DNA from: Floccularia luteovirens
Taxonomy: Eukaryota > Basidiomycota > Agaricomycetes > Agaricales > Squamanitaceae
NCBI GenBank assembly: GCA_009739215.1
Contig: VSJF01000005.1
Span: forward strand, 186,001-250,000
DNA: 64,000 bases
Reading direction: 5' to 3'
A model generated the notes under the pieces. It made no database searches. It saw nothing but the letters and a program-made list of their open reading frames with translations, and was not told where the DNA came from. The position numbers were made by a program, and so were the translations under genes. Below, in pieces: positions 36,324 through 49,039 of this stretch (position 1 is the first letter of the stretch; each line of letters starts with the position of its first letter).

Positions 36324-37794
36324 ATGCCTTCCATTAACACCGACTTCCATCTTGCTCCCGTTGGCAAAGAGCTTATTCTATTCAACGGTCCTAACCCAGC
36401 AAAGCCTTCACCCAAATTTAAAAATGTCCTTGTCATCGGAGGTGGTGTGACAGGATTGACAGTAAATATCAACTACCATGTATCCAACCCTGCACGTTAT
36501 TGACAATTTGCTAGACTGCTTGGAGCTTGCTTGATGCGGGGTACGGAGTGACCGTAGTATCCGAGAAATGGGCTGCATTGCCCGAACGTATCACCTCTCA
36601 AATTGCCGGTGCCCTGTAAGCACCCTATTTCCATTCACTCTTCGCATACTGACAACAGACTGGTTAGCTGGGAGTGGCCACCTGCAGTATGTGGCAAACA
36701 CCAGAACTACATTTCCCTGGAGAAATCCAAGGAGTGGTGCATGACCTCGTACCGCAACTTCGAGACCATGATGCACATTCTCCCCGTTGAGGATCACGGA
36801 ATCAGGATGCGTACTGCTAACTTTTTCTTCTCACAAGCCTCTCGAGAATATGCCTGGTCAAATGAAGAAAATGATTGAGATCCAATCTACACCTGAGGTA
36901 AGTACTACTCACATCTAACATTGATGACATGCTCTCAAGCAAATGGCTTCTTGCAGATTCAAGGATTTAACCGTGACCGCAGCTTGATCACAAAGCACAA
37001 AGTTAACCAGGAGGCTGGTGTGGTAGATTCATACAAACATGATGCGCCAGTGATTGACACTGACCGTTACATGTTCTGGTTGCGAGACATCGTCGCTGCA
37101 AAGGGTGGCAAACTCGTATCCGAAAAGATCACTGGTGATCTCGTCAAGCAGGAGAAACACCTCCTTTCCAAGTACAAGGTTGACGCAATCGTCAATGCGT
37201 CCGGTCTTGGTGCTGCCGACTTGGCATCTGACCCAACTGTATACCCACTCCGGGGAGCATTGATCCGTGTGATCAATGATGGGAAGAAGTTCCCGAAGGT
37301 AACCGAGGCACTTTGTGTATCGCACGATGACACACAAGGCAAGGATATTGAAGACATCGTGTTCATTGTTCCCCGCAATGATGAGACTCTCATCTTGGGA
37401 GGTAAGCAAGTTCTGAATATCCAATGGTAGTTAGCGTACTGACATGCAGCCATGAATTGTAGGCATCGCTCAGACAGCTAATACTTTGGACTTGAGCCTC
37501 GACAGCCCAGAAATTCTCCGTATGCGCAAACGCTGCAATGATTTTGTTCCGGGACTCGAAAATGCCGAATTCGACCCCTCTCCATTCGTTCAAGGTCTTC
37601 GCCCATGCACTCTTGACAACGTTCGTGTAGAGCGTGACCTCAGGCAGAAGGGTAGCAGGGTTGTGCACTCTTATGGACAAGGTGGATCCGGGTTCACCCT
37701 TTCCTTCGGCTGTGCCGGGGATATTCTTGAGATCATCAAGGAGATGGAATCTGAAGTCCCTGCCACTACAGAATTCGTTAAGGCTCACCTGTAA
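36324..37794 (+). CDS. D-amino-acid oxidase family, copy B (one frame break)
   Basis: This has the same five-exon layout as the copy at 27439. The one defect is in exon 3 at about 36836, where an extra G (CACAAGCCTCTC against CACAACCTCTC in other copies) shifts the frame after NFFFSQ. Everything downstream is open again in the original frame, including the signature in exon 5 and the AHL terminus. The exon 3/4 intron has a normal GT donor (GTAAGTAC). Exon 1 reads NTDFHL and LFNGPN where the other copies have NTNFHL and LFDGPN. It could be a recent pseudogene or a consensus error. Confidence 0.85.
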
Positions 37795-38949
37795 AGTATT
37801 GTTATTGATGACCATTGCTTAGAAATTTGAATTAGTGTTACGATAAAATTATATTAACCATACTGTAAATGTATTATAATTCTAATGATTCAATGTCGCA
37901 GAGATGATGCATTATGGCTTTTTCCATTTTTACCCGAGTAAACCCATGTCCAGATTCTGAGCTACAGTTATATACGTCCCTATAAAATATTGCGTCTTGT
38001 GCACCTAAGTGAGGTGATGCAGTACATTGGCCATCATTGATGCAAGTGATCAGAGGGTTTCCATTAGGTTTGAACATGTGTATCATGTTGTTTATTTGTT
38101 TGTCAGAAGACTTGGAACCAAATACCAAATAGGCATGGTTTCTTTTCTTTACGAGTGTGATTCAATCATATTTCTTGCATATGCGACTGTCTGTATACGA
38201 AATACCTCTCGACATCCATTCCCCCGGAGAAGCAATTGCACCAAGCCTCAAATATCTGCAAATTGCTTGCTCAACAATTAAACTTCCGACTTGAATCCTC
38301 AAGTGACTAATTGCAGTGGTCGTGTGCGCTTGAGATCTTGGCTTCTTGTGACGGACATGCCATTCAATATCTACCACAAATCACTTGGTTTGATGTCGCA
38401 TTTTGAAAGAATTTCTGCGGCCATTGTCTAGATAGCCAGCGGCCTCTTGCATTGGACTTGACATCATACAATGGGGCACTTTTTACACCCACCCACCTCG
38501 ATGTCCTTGATATATTCATACGCGTATGTCAACTGAGAAATTCCTTTATTTCTTATTTGTGTGGCTAACACCATATATTGATTGGCCGACAGAAGCAATA
38601 TTTCTAGCCGAGAGACTTGTTTTCTTTTTTTTGATCTCAACTTAACATTCCGAGAAAATGGCATCGATTTTGTGGACAAGAACTGGTCTCTCGATTGATG
38701 AGAATCCACGTCGGGTTGCATACGGAGCTTCGGACACATCTTTCTCTCGAATGTCAAACTCCTACAGACTTCGTTGCTGAAACCTCCACCCGATTCTACA
38801 TATGCCAGCTCGCAGTTAATACACCTATGAATTGTTTATAAAAGGGCAGGGCTTACGCTAGTTGTCAATACCAACAACTAGAAAGCCTCAGTATCATATC
38901 TCATCTCAAATCATTTTAATCTTCCCTAATTCTCAGCCACTTCACAAAT
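37795..38949. other. intergenic region between oxidase copies B and C
   Basis: Nothing gene-like was recognised. The last 80 bp carries the family promoter (TTTATAAAAGGG near 38835 and a CACAAATATGCC start context). A 97-codon minus-strand frame at 38464-38757 lacks any known motif. Confidence 0.5.
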
Positions 38950-40418
38950 ATGCCTTCCATCAACACAAACTTCCATCTCGCCCCTGTTGGCAAGGAATTG
39001 ATTCTCTTCGACGGTCCTAACCCAGTAAAGCCCTCTCCCAAATTTAAAAACGTCCTCGTCATTGGAGGTGGCGTGACCGGATTGACGGTAAATTTCAACT
39101 TCGACTTGTCCGATGAATGTTTACACATCATTGACAAATTTTTAGACTGCATGGAGCTTACTAGACGCAGGGTATGGCGTCACAGTAGTATCAGAAAAAT
39201 GGGCAGCATTGCCAGAGCGCATCACATCCCAAATTGCTGGTGCACTGTAAGCATCTCATTCATTCTCCCTCCTCACATACTTACAATGTACCGTTCAGTT
39301 GGGAATGGCCACCTGCAGTGTGTGGCAAGCACCAGAATCACATCTCGCTCGAAAAATAAGGAATGGTGTATGACTTCTTACCGCAACTTTGAGACCATGA
39401 TGCACATTCTCCCCGTTGAGGATCACGGAATCAGGATGCGTACTGCTAACTTCTTCTTTTCACAACCTCTCGAGAACATGCCTGGGCAGATGAAGAAAAT
39501 GACTGAGATCCAATCTACACCTGAGGCCAGTATTACTCACATCTATACGTCCATGACACGCTCTTATGACAGTTATTATAGATCCAAGGATTCAACCGCG
39601 ACCGTACTCTGATCACAAAACACAAAGTTAACCAAGAAGCTGGTGTCGTCGACTCATACAAGCACGATGCCCCAGTCATCGATACTGACCGCTACATGTT
39701 CTGGTTGCGAGACATCGTCACTACAAAGGGTGGTAAACTCGTATCGGAGAAAATCACTGGTGATCTCGTCAAGCAGGAGAAGCACCTCCTTGCCAAGTAC
39801 AAGGTCGACGCTATTGTTAACGCATCTGGTCTTGGTGCTGCAGACCTGGCATCTGACCCCACCGTCTATCCACTCCGAGGAGCACTGATCCGCGTAATTA
39901 ATGATGATGGAAAGAAGTTCCCAAAGGTAACCGAGGCACTCTGTGTGTCACACGATGATACACAGGGAAAGGACATTGAGGACATCGTTTTTATTGTTCC
40001 CCGTAACGATGAAACCCTCATCTTAGGAGGTAAACACAACAGCATCTTCCTCAATTCTGCGGTTAATAACACCCACCTCATCTAGGCATTGCGCAAACAG
40101 CAAATACTCTTGACTTGAACCTCGACAGCCCAGAAATCCTCCGGATGCGTAAGCGATGCAATGATTTTGTCCCAGGACTTGAAAATGCCGAATATGATCC
40201 ATCTCCATTTGTACAAGGCCTCCGGCCATGCACTTTAGACAATGTCCGTGTCGAACGTGACCTCCGTCAGAAGGGTAGTCGTGTTGTACACTCTTATGGC
40301 CAAGGTGGATCTGGGTTCACGCTTTCGTTTGGGTGTGCTGGAGATATTCTCGAAATTATCAAGGAGATGGAATCGGAGGTTTCTGTTTCTACCGAATTCA
40401 GTCAAGGCTCATTTGTGA
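38950..40418 (+). CDS. D-amino-acid oxidase family, copy C (two frame breaks)
   Basis: All five exons are recognisable. Exon 3 near 39356 has lost two bases relative to its paralogues (CTCGAAAAATAAGGAATGG), putting a TAA in frame after the Lys of ISLEK. Near 40399 an extra A (GAATTCAGTCAAGG) throws off the last residues, so VKAHL is replaced by SQGSF... and the peroxisomal tripeptide is lost. Exon 4 also has one additional in-frame codon (IND-D-GKKFPK). The exon 3/4 donor is GCCAGT. It is probably non-functional unless these are sequence errors. Confidence 0.82.
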
Positions 40419-40921
40419 ATCTGTATTTCATACATTCTAACATTGGATTATCGTATAGATTATTGTTATACTAGTTATTAATAATGTTTTATTTCTCGTT
40501 ACTATTAGGATGAGTCGTACCGTATGTTCTGCGAACAAGACTGCAGTACGACATAATTTTCAATTACATCAGGAATAAATATATCCGTTACCCCAATTCA
40601 CAGATCGTATATATTGGCAAGGTGCTTCAACTTCTGTCATTTGGTGATCTTGGTCAAACTTACCCGTCATTTCAATTTTTTCATGAGTTGTGATCTGCCA
40701 AAAGTTTATTTCATCTCTTGATCATATTGCTTTGTAAATTTCTACACAATACATCCTGTTGATGGAAGGACAAGAAGCGATTACAGTTGGCAATTATTAC
40801 TCCCCATCCATTATCAGGGGTCCTGATAGTATGTATGGATTTACGGAGATGTCACCTTATTTATGTACATACTCGAGTATATGGGTATCAAGTACAAGAT
40901 ACGGCTGTAGTGTATCAAACA
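40419..40921. other. convergent spacer between copy C and unknown gene X1
   Basis: This is AT-rich 3' flanking DNA of two convergent genes. No gene or repeat was recognised. Confidence 0.5.
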
Positions 40922-42646
40922 TTAATCAGATTTAATTCCGACCTTCACTGTTAACGGTCTAGTTTTACGTCCACCAAATATTTTTTTAATACTAGGTTTC
41001 TTCATCATTTCTATTTGCTTATCTTTCTCTCTAATTTTGGCTTCCAATTCTTCTGTCCTCTGTTGGAGCTCTCGTTCTCTTGGAGTAGTCGGTTGCTGGA
41101 TCTGGTAAGAGGGAGCAACTTAGTATGTAATATAATAGCAATTGCTTGAAAATACTACTGAATACAGACAATTTCGTTGAATTTGGCCAGGGCGCCTTCA
41201 AATTTCTCCTAAACCTCTTCATAGCCATCCGGATCCTGCTCCTGAATACGGAATCCATGATATTTTCCTTGTTTTTCGTTAATTGTCTCGATATCTTCGG
41301 CGTGATCATATACTGATTTCAGGACTTTTATTATCATTGCTGCGAACCAAAAGCATTGGTAATGCAGGGCGTCATAGAAGGGCGCATGATTGTGGACAGT
41401 AGAGGCGAGAACAGCTAGATCGGCCAATGTAGGAGAGCGTTGAGCCTGTACGATATTGAACCCCACTGTTCGAATGAGTTCGTCGTCGTCGCCAGGAGTT
41501 TCATGTACGGCCTGAACACGATCCGAGACATCATACAAGTTCGAAATTGGGACACTCTGAATTTCTGAGAGAGTAGATGTCAGCTTGTTTGATTGGTCTA
41601 TGTATCGATCGAAGCGTAGATAACAGTGTGGTGATTCTGAGATGGGTGATTGAATCGAAGCCAATACGTATTCATGCTGGGCATCTCTCTTCTGCTTGTA
41701 GATTCGAAGTTCATGAATTTTAAATTGATTGACAACCAAATCTTGCTTCTCCTTCCCCTTTTCATCTGCTTGTGCGGACTGCAGGGTTCGCACATATTTC
41801 CCTAGATCCATTGGGATTCTAGGGAACACCTTGGCTTCGAGTTCCTGCTGAAACTCGTAGACGTTCAAGTTCGAAAGCTGTTTTTGAATATCAAAGATCA
41901 GAACGCGACAGGAAAGTACATAGTAATAAATGTCATATACCGTTTTAACCTCTGTAGAAAGTTTGACAATGATATTCTCGGTGATTTCGGGCATGTCGTT
42001 GTGATCCTTAGGGATAGTACGATTATCGTACCAATGTTCTGCGCGTTTCAACATTGTCTTGATCCCTGAAAAATCCTGAACATAACCAAATGTCTTCTTC
42101 AGCACAGTCACAAACGCAGCTGGACACGGATAATACTGTTTCCCGTTGGATTCATATTCCGAGGCGTGTCGGTGGATAATAGAAGCCAATAAAGCAAGAT
42201 CAAGTAGACGAAGTGGGGTCACCACCGTCCTGTATAAGTGACTTGTGTTCATAAACCGCAAGACGTTTAAGACCTTGTGGGAATTTGTCTATGAAGCTGA
42301 TACAACATAAACTGGAAATATTGTGTGAGCTTGAAGTAAGGAGATTCCCTTTTTTCGTGGTATATAGCGTAGGATATCTATCCAAGCGCAGGAAGAGAGA
42401 TTTCTCCTGTTTTGGAAGCTTTATTGGAGCCACAATGCATTCGTGTCGCAGCTCCCTGAATTGCTTGCACCAGATGACTTTTTGAATTTGAAGTGTATTG
42501 AGGAGTCGTTCCCTGTCCTTGATGTTTGCATCATTGATACCCTTCGTGTACATGCCCTGCAACTCCGAAACGTAATGGTGTATGTCAAGAGGTTTGGAAG
42601 GAAATAAGCAACAGGGGTCTGCTCTTTCGAAACAGTTGTGAGACAT
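40922..42646 (-). CDS. unrecognised two-repeat protein X1 (frame-broken)
   Basis: No known family. The protein contains the same module twice. Module 1 has LRHECIVAPIKLP, FLRLDRYP and DLALLASIIHRHASEYE followed by VLKK. Module 2 has AQHEYVLASIQSP, YLRFDRYI and DLAVLASTVHNHAPFYD followed by VLKSVYD. A separate last exon adds a charged coiled-coil-like segment (PRERELQQRTEELEAKIREK) and a basic tail (KKIFGGRKTRP). There is no signal peptide or membrane helix. Two lesions are visible against the inverted copy X2: an extra C at about 42221 (GACCCCACTT against GATCCACTT) and a CAG-to-TAG change after YEEV at about 41213. ATG 42646 is the family-like start (MSHNCFE; X2 has MSHSCFE). Confidence 0.7.
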
Positions 42647-43632
42647 GAGTAGAGGTAGCTTAGGGTGGTGTAATGTTTGCAATAGCAAACAAATGGCAGA
42701 TTATATATGTAAAAAAGCGCAACGAGGTGGATATGGCGTCCTACGACCACAACATTCTCCCGTATATTATTGTACAACGTGCTTGATCCAAGATATGCTT
42801 CCAGTGAGAATGCAAAGAGCAGACAGTTTCGCGGTTCAACACATCCTAAATAAGTATGTGATATGAACTAGCGCTACTTAGCACTGGATTGCGCATAGAG
42901 TGGACCCTGGCTTAGGAGAATGGGTTGAGGGCACCCGCCCGAATGGGAGCAGGGAAACAATGGAACTTTTGCATTATCATCTCGATAGGGTGTAGATGCT
43001 GTGTGTGAATTGGTGTCACTCGCAATTTCCGTGCGGTCAGAGTGCGGAGGATTGGTATGGCATGAGGCAAAATCTGAGGTGAAGTGAGGAGTGAGGGAGG
43101 TCCGTAATAAAGTTTTTATTAAGCTTCGTTGGAGTCTTGTAACTGTAAATAGTCGCTCACCTCAGGCATCTAGCGAGTAAACGCTCGATGTGAATAAGAC
43201 CTGGTCAGTGTCGCAGTAGATCCCAACGAGCGCTGACGTGAAGGTAAAAAGTGTTCTCATGAAATAAAAAGTGACTATGGTACCCTCGCGGTATTTGAGC
43301 ATAGAAAATAAATTCGGGATGGACAAATTTAGTTGCGTTTGACGCCGATACTCTGCGATTGAAAGAATGTGAAAGGTGATCGGTAGGACTGGACAATTGG
43401 TGAATATGCAGTTCGGCAGTAACGTTCCAGAACAACAATTGATACTTACGATTGGTATCTGGGTGTTTATCTCTATTAACTGTGTCATAACCCCACGAGA
43501 GTGATGTTTTGATGACTTGATGTGAACATACCACAGCATTGGCACCTGACCCAATGAGGAAGACATGCTTCGTACTACTGTACCTCCTCGGAAAAGTTTT
43601 ATTTCTTGAGTGAGGTACAGTGGGGAAGGTTA
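40922..43632. repeat. left arm of large inverted repeat 2
   Basis: This matches 44278-46731 in reverse complement, covering gene X1 plus about 1 kb upstream. Landmarks are the GTACCTCCTCGGAAAAG block at 43580 (right partner near 44330), GACCCAATGAGGAAGACATG at 43548 (partner near 44362) and TTGCGAGT/ACTCGCAA near 43019 (partner near 44732). Divergence is moderate, with many substitutions and small indels. Confidence 0.85.
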
Positions 43633-45080
43633 ATAAAAATAACCTGATAAGGAAATTCAAAGTTGTTGAATCGATCGATTTGGTACGAAAGTTTATGACA
43701 ATTCCAACCCCTACAAAAACTACAAAAACTTGTACTTACTACTTGGACAATTTTTTATGCTGTTGGACTCCTGATTAAGGTCAGGAAAAGCATCAGCCTC
43801 GGTCTCTGCAGTATGTAGTTATTGATGAGTGCATTCGATATCTGCCGACTTTTTGTGAAAACAGCATTAGTAAGTATTGGCGGGGATGGTTCCACAGACC
43901 AACAAGCCAACGAATGAGTTACAGAAGGCTACCGCGCCATTTTGTTCAAGCTCCGCCATCAACAAAACGAAGCTTAATTGAAGGGGAGTAGAAACGGTGG
44001 TCAGAATCGATTATGGACTATGTTTCGAAGAGATTTACTGTTGGCACTTGCCATCGAAGAACACAGGGAACTGTTACAAATGGAGTAATCAATTGCAATA
44101 TATGATGTGGCTGTTTTAAAGATGTACGTGCACGTCTGTCTTTCCGCACAACTTGAACGAGTATGCAAAGTCTTCTTTAATCACTCAGGCCGATTCAGGA
44201 GGAAATCTGTTCCTAGGTCCAAAACCATTTTAGTATCTCAAAGGGCAACGCTAGTACTCTTGACAATTATTCTGCTCACAACCCTCCCCGCTGTACCTCA
44301 CTCAAGAAATAACTTTTCCGAGGAGGTACAGTAAGTACGAAGCATGTCTTCCTCATTGGGTCAGGTGCCAATGCTGCGGTATGTTCACTCCATGTCATCA
44401 AAACATCACTCTCGTAGCGTTTTGACACAGTTAATAGAGATAAACGCCCAGATATCAATCGTAAGTATCAATTGTTGTGCTGGAGCGCTAATGCCGAGCT
44501 GCTCACCCCGAAGTCATTTCCACTTATCTCCGATACTCAAATACCGTGAGAACACCACAGCCCTTCTCAGTTTCGTCGAGGTGAACGACTAACCACTTGC
44601 AGTTACAGGACTCTCGTGATATGATGTTTAAATAAAAGCCTCGTTACGGACCTCCCTCACTCCTCACCGGCACCTTAGACTTTGCCTCATGCTATACCAA
44701 TCATCCGCACTCTGACCGCACGGAAATTGCGAGTGAGACCAATTCACACACATATCTACACCCTATTGAGGTGATAATGCAAAAGTTCTGTCGTTTCCTT
44801 GTTCCCATTCGAATCAGTGCCTATACTGGCTCAATCCATTCTCCAAGACGATATAGCGCTAAACAGCGCTAGTTTATATCACATCCTTCTTTAAATCAGA
44901 CAGCATCTGTTCTTTGCATTCTCGCTGGAACCATACCCTGGGTCAAGCACATTGTACAATAACGTAGGGGAAAATGTTCTGGCCATAGACGCCTATCTGC
45001 CTCATTGCGCTTGTTTATGTATATAACCTGCAATTGGGTTTCCATCGCAAATATTACGCCACCCTCAACTACCTCCAGTC
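42647..45080. other. gene-free centre of inverted repeat 2
   Basis: Divergent 5' flanks of X1 and X2 meet here. The inner roughly 645 bp (43633-44277) is single copy and forms the spacer of the palindrome. Open frames of 75-150 codons on both arms mirror each other (for example FSEEVQ-type at the inner edge) and carry no known motif, so I leave them uncalled. Confidence 0.55.
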
Positions 45081-46731
45081 ATGTCTCACAGCTGTTTCGA
45101 AAAAGCAGACCTCTATTGCTTGTTTCCTTCTAAACCTCTTGATGTGCTTCATTACATTTCGGAGTTGCAGGGCATGTACACGAAGGATACCAATGATGCA
45201 AACGGCAAGAACAGAGAGCGACTCAATTCACTTCAAATTCATAAAGTCACTTGGTGCAAGCAGTCCAGGGGGCCGCGACACGAATGCATTGTTGCTAAAA
45301 TAAAACTTCCAACAGACCAGAAATCTCACTTCCTGCGCTTGGATAGATATTCTACGCTATATACCACGAAAGAGAAAGCTCCCCACAGTATTTCCAGCTT
45401 CACCTTCATGGACAAATTCCCACAGGGACTCAAACGTCTCCTGGCTTATAAATTCACTACACAGAATGGCAGCGATCCACTTCGTCTGTTTGACCTAGCT
45501 TTATTAGGCTTCTACTATCCACCAACATGCTTCGGAATACGAAAACATCAATAAACAGTATTACTCGTATTCTGCTGCATTGGTGACTGTCCTAGAAAAA
45601 AATATGGCTATGTGCAGCATTTGCCCGGGGATAAAATGGCCGGAATGTGGTATGGCATTCGTTTCGTCCCAGAAGATCACAACGACACGCCTGAAATCAT
45701 CGAGAAATTTGAGACCCTCAAGCTCTCTGCAGAGGTTACACACTTATATGACTTCTGTCACTATGCAAGTTCCTGTCACGTTCTAATCGTTGAGTTCAAA
45801 AGCAGGTTTCGGACTCGGGTGGTTATGAAAGGCCTGGGGCTCTGAAGAAATTCGAAGCTAAAGTGTTCCCTGAAAACCCTACGGATGTGGAGACATATAT
45901 GCAAACTCTGCTGACCGCCCAAGCAGACGAGGAGGAGAAAGAGAAACAAGATTTGGTTGTCAATCAATTAAAAATTCATGAACTTCGAATTTACAGACAG
46001 AAGAGAGATGCGCAGCACGAATATGTACTAGTTTCAATACAATCGTCCCTCCCAAAGACACCGCACCGTTATCTACGCTTCGACCGAAACATTGACCAAT
46101 CAAATAGACTGGCATCTAACTGTCACACTAAGCAACAGTGTCCCACTTCCGGATCAGTATGGTGTCCAAGATTACGTCCTAGCCGTATGCGGAACTCCTA
46201 GCGACGATGAACTCGTTCGAACAGTGGAGTTCAATATCGTACAGGCTCAACGCTCTCCTACGTTGATTGATCTAGCTGTCCTCGCCTCTACTGTTCACAA
46301 CCATTTCTATGACGCCTCGCATTACCAATGCATTTGGTTCGTAGCAATGATAACGAAAGTCTTGAAAGCGGTGTATGATCACGTAGAAGATCTCGGGACG
46401 ACCAACAAGAAACAAGGAAAGCATCGTGGAGTTCCTGTCCAAAGGCAGGATCCGGATGACTATGAAGAGGTCCAGAAGAAATTTGAAGTTGACCTGGCTA
46501 AGTTCAACGAAAACGTCTGTGTTCAATATTATTTTCAAGTCATCGCTATTATATACTAAGTTTTTTCCTCTTCCCAGGTCCAGCGACCGATCACTCCAAG
46601 AGAACGAGAGCTTATTAAAAAGGCAGAAGAACTGCAGGGCTGTAGTGCAATTGAAGGATGAGCAAATGGAAAAAATGAAGAATCAGAATACTTTAGTAGA
46701 TATCCTGAACAAAAGATACCTTTCAAGGTGA
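44278..46731. repeat. right arm of large inverted repeat 2
   Basis: This is the reverse-complement partner of 40922-43632 and contains gene X2. The homology stops abruptly at about 44278 on the inner side, directly beside the ACCCTCCCCGCTGTACCTCA block. Confidence 0.85.
45081..46731 (+). CDS. unrecognised two-repeat protein X2 (several frame breaks)
   Basis: This is the inverted paralogue of X1, with the same two modules (LDRYSTLYTT; QHEYVLVSIQS; YLRFDRNI; DLAVLASTVHNHFYD) and a last exon beginning VQRPITPRERELIKK. Frame breaks occur near 45510 (TTATTAGGCTTC, where X1 has TTATTGGCTTC, so both variant bases seem to be present), near 45600 in an A7 run, near 45830, near 46110 and near 46645. 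Each break is one or two bases and the alternative frame resumes the family sequence at once. The last exon keeps the basic, Lys/Glu-rich character. Confidence 0.65.
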
Positions 46732-47558
46732 ATACTCTTGCAACATGAATAAGCGGTGCAAATCTTAGTACCTTGATCCAATCTTTGACAGATTATTTAA
46801 TGTTATCAAGTTGTATGCGTTTAGAACTCCGAAAGAGCATGAATTCTTGCTACTACACTCCGAGCACCCATCCGAATATCCTAGGATTTTCTACACAACT
46901 ATAGGCATATGTATGTTGGAAATGACATTGTCTAATGTATCCAATTGCTCAGATGTAAATTGGGTAAGTGGGAGGAACTACGGTGCCAAAGCTTGGATGG
47001 TGCCTATTCGAGCACACAACTTTGCAACAAAAATTAAAAGGAGCTTTCGAATAATCATCGAGTCCCGACTGTAAATAAACCCCGCACATTTCGCTGACAT
47101 CATGTTCATATGGGGGTTTCCTCAGATATCCACTTTAATATCCTTAATTACTGACACGCTATCCTAACAGGTTTTTTCATTGTGGGGCTAACCTAGATTC
47201 GTGTAGAACTCTGGATAACTTCAGTCTTCCGCTACTAGTCGATGGGTCTTATTACTTACAAGGCACCACTTCAAGTTAACATTTGAAGAGAATTTTGAAA
47301 TAATGACTCTGCTAAAGTGACGAGTTGACATTTCCCCGCATAGGAAGTAACAGCGACGTATGTCTCCAACTTCCCTTGAGAGACCACTCCTTACCACCAT
47401 AACATCATTTGCGAGATTCGATACGTGGTCATTGCCTAAATCATATTTAAAGTATAAGTTTCACTTCAATCGATATCAAAGCACCAGCACCTAGAAAACT
47501 TCAGCAGTCTCATCTTCTCTAAACTCACCTTAATTTCCCTTTTAATCACTAGAAAAAT
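46732..47558. other. intergenic region with the copy D promoter
   Basis: A 87-codon plus-strand frame at 46811-47074 (KEHEFLLLHSEHPSEYPRIF) looks protein-like but is unassigned. From about 47100 the sequence is homologous to the upstream regions of oxidase copies E, F and G. Confidence 0.5.
47321..47367 (+). promoter_or_regulatory. conserved upstream block of oxidase copy D
   Basis: GACATTTCCCCGCATAGGAA followed by GTAACAGCGACGTATGTCTC lies about 200 bp before the start codon and is shared almost unchanged with copies E and F. It contains GCGGGG on the opposite strand, which fits the SYGGRG consensus of Mig1/CreA-type repressors. Factor identity is inference. Confidence 0.5.
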
Positions 47559-49039
47559 ATGGCTTCCATCAACACAAACTTCCATCTCGCCCCAGTTGGC
47601 AAAGAACTTATTCTATTCGACGGTCCCAAACCCAACAAAGCCCTCTCCCAAATTCAAAAACGTTCCTTGTCATCGGAGGTGGCGTGACAGGATTGACAGT
47701 AAATATCAACTCCGACGTATCTTATTCTAGCAGCGTTATTGACAAACCACTAGACTGCTTGGAGCTTGCTCGATGCAGGGTACGGAGTGACCGTAGTATC
47801 CGAGAAATGGGCTGCATTGCCCGAACGCATCACATCTCAAATTGCCGGTGCCCTGTAAGCACCCTATTCACATTCCATTTTTTGCATTCTGACGGATATA
47901 CTGGTTAGCTGGGAGTGGCCACCTGCAGTGTGTGGCAAGCACCAGAACTACATTTCCCTCGAGAAAGTCGAAAGGAGTGGTGCATGACCTCGTACCGCAA
48001 CTTCGAGAACAATGATGCACATTCTCCCTGTTGAGGATCACGGCATCAGGATGAGGACTGCTAATTTCTTCTTTTCGCAACCCCTGGAGAACATGCCTGG
48101 ACAGATGAAGAAGATGATTGAGATTCCAATCTACACCTGAGGTCAGTTATAACTCGCATCTATGCATTTGTGACATACTCCTACGGACGATTATTTTGCA
48201 GATTCAAGGATTCAATCGCGACCGCAGTCTGATCACAAAACACAATGTGAATCAGGAAGCTGGCTGTCGTCGACTCATACAAACATGATGCTCCGGTCAT
48301 CGACACTGACCGCTACATGTTCTGGTTGCGAGACATCGTCACTGCAAAGGGTGGCAAGCTCGTACCCGAAAAGATCACTGGTGATCTCGTCAAGCAGGAG
48401 AAACACCTACTTGCCAAGTACAAGGTTGATGCAATCGTTAACTGCGTCCTGGTCTTGGTGCTGCAGACCTTGGCATCTGACCCAACTGTATACCCACTCC
48501 GGGGAGCATTGATCCGTGTGATCAATGACGGGAAGAAGTTCCCGAAGGTAACCGAAGCATTGTGTGTATCGCACGATGACACACAAGGAAAGGATATTGA
48601 AGACATTGTGTTCATCGTTCCCTCGTAATGACGAGACTCTCATCCTGGGAGGTAAGCACAATTTTCTTGGTATAATCCTGTCTAAACCTGACAGCACTTC
48701 AATATAGGCATTGCACAAACAGCAAACACCCTCGACTTGAATCTCGACAGTCCAGAAATCCTCCGTATGCGCAAACGCTGCAATGATTTTGTTCCTGGAC
48801 TCGAAAATGCGGAATTTGACCCATCTCCATTTGTCCAAGGTCTTCGCCCATGCACTCTTGACAATGTCCGTGTAGAGCGTGATCTCAGACAGAAGGGTAG
48901 CCGAGTTGTCCACTCTTACGGCCAAGGTGGATCCGGGTTCACACTTTCATTTGGGTGTGCGGGTGATATTCTGGAGATTATCAAGGAGATGGAATCCGAA
49001 GTGCCTGCTACTACAGAATTTGTTAAAGCTCACCTTTAG
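47559..49039 (+). CDS. D-amino-acid oxidase family, copy D (eleven one-base insertions)
   Basis: The layout is intact, with the MASINTN start shared with copy F. Between about 47628 and 48625, however, the sequence has roughly eleven single extra bases relative to its paralogues and no deletions. Exon 5 (to 49039) is clean and ends AHL. Several insertions place both bases seen at a variable site side by side: GCTGGCTGTC, AACTGCG, GTCCTGG, GACCTTGG, GTTCCCTCG and CGTTCCTTG. That pattern points to merged reads from two paralogues or alleles rather than decay, so the real gene may be functional. The exon 3/4 donor reads GTCAGT. Confidence 0.85.

Noticed and set aside
42900..44650. 134-151 codon frames in the centre of inverted repeat 2
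   Set aside because: They overlap on one strand in different frames and their mirror copies are not open over the same span.
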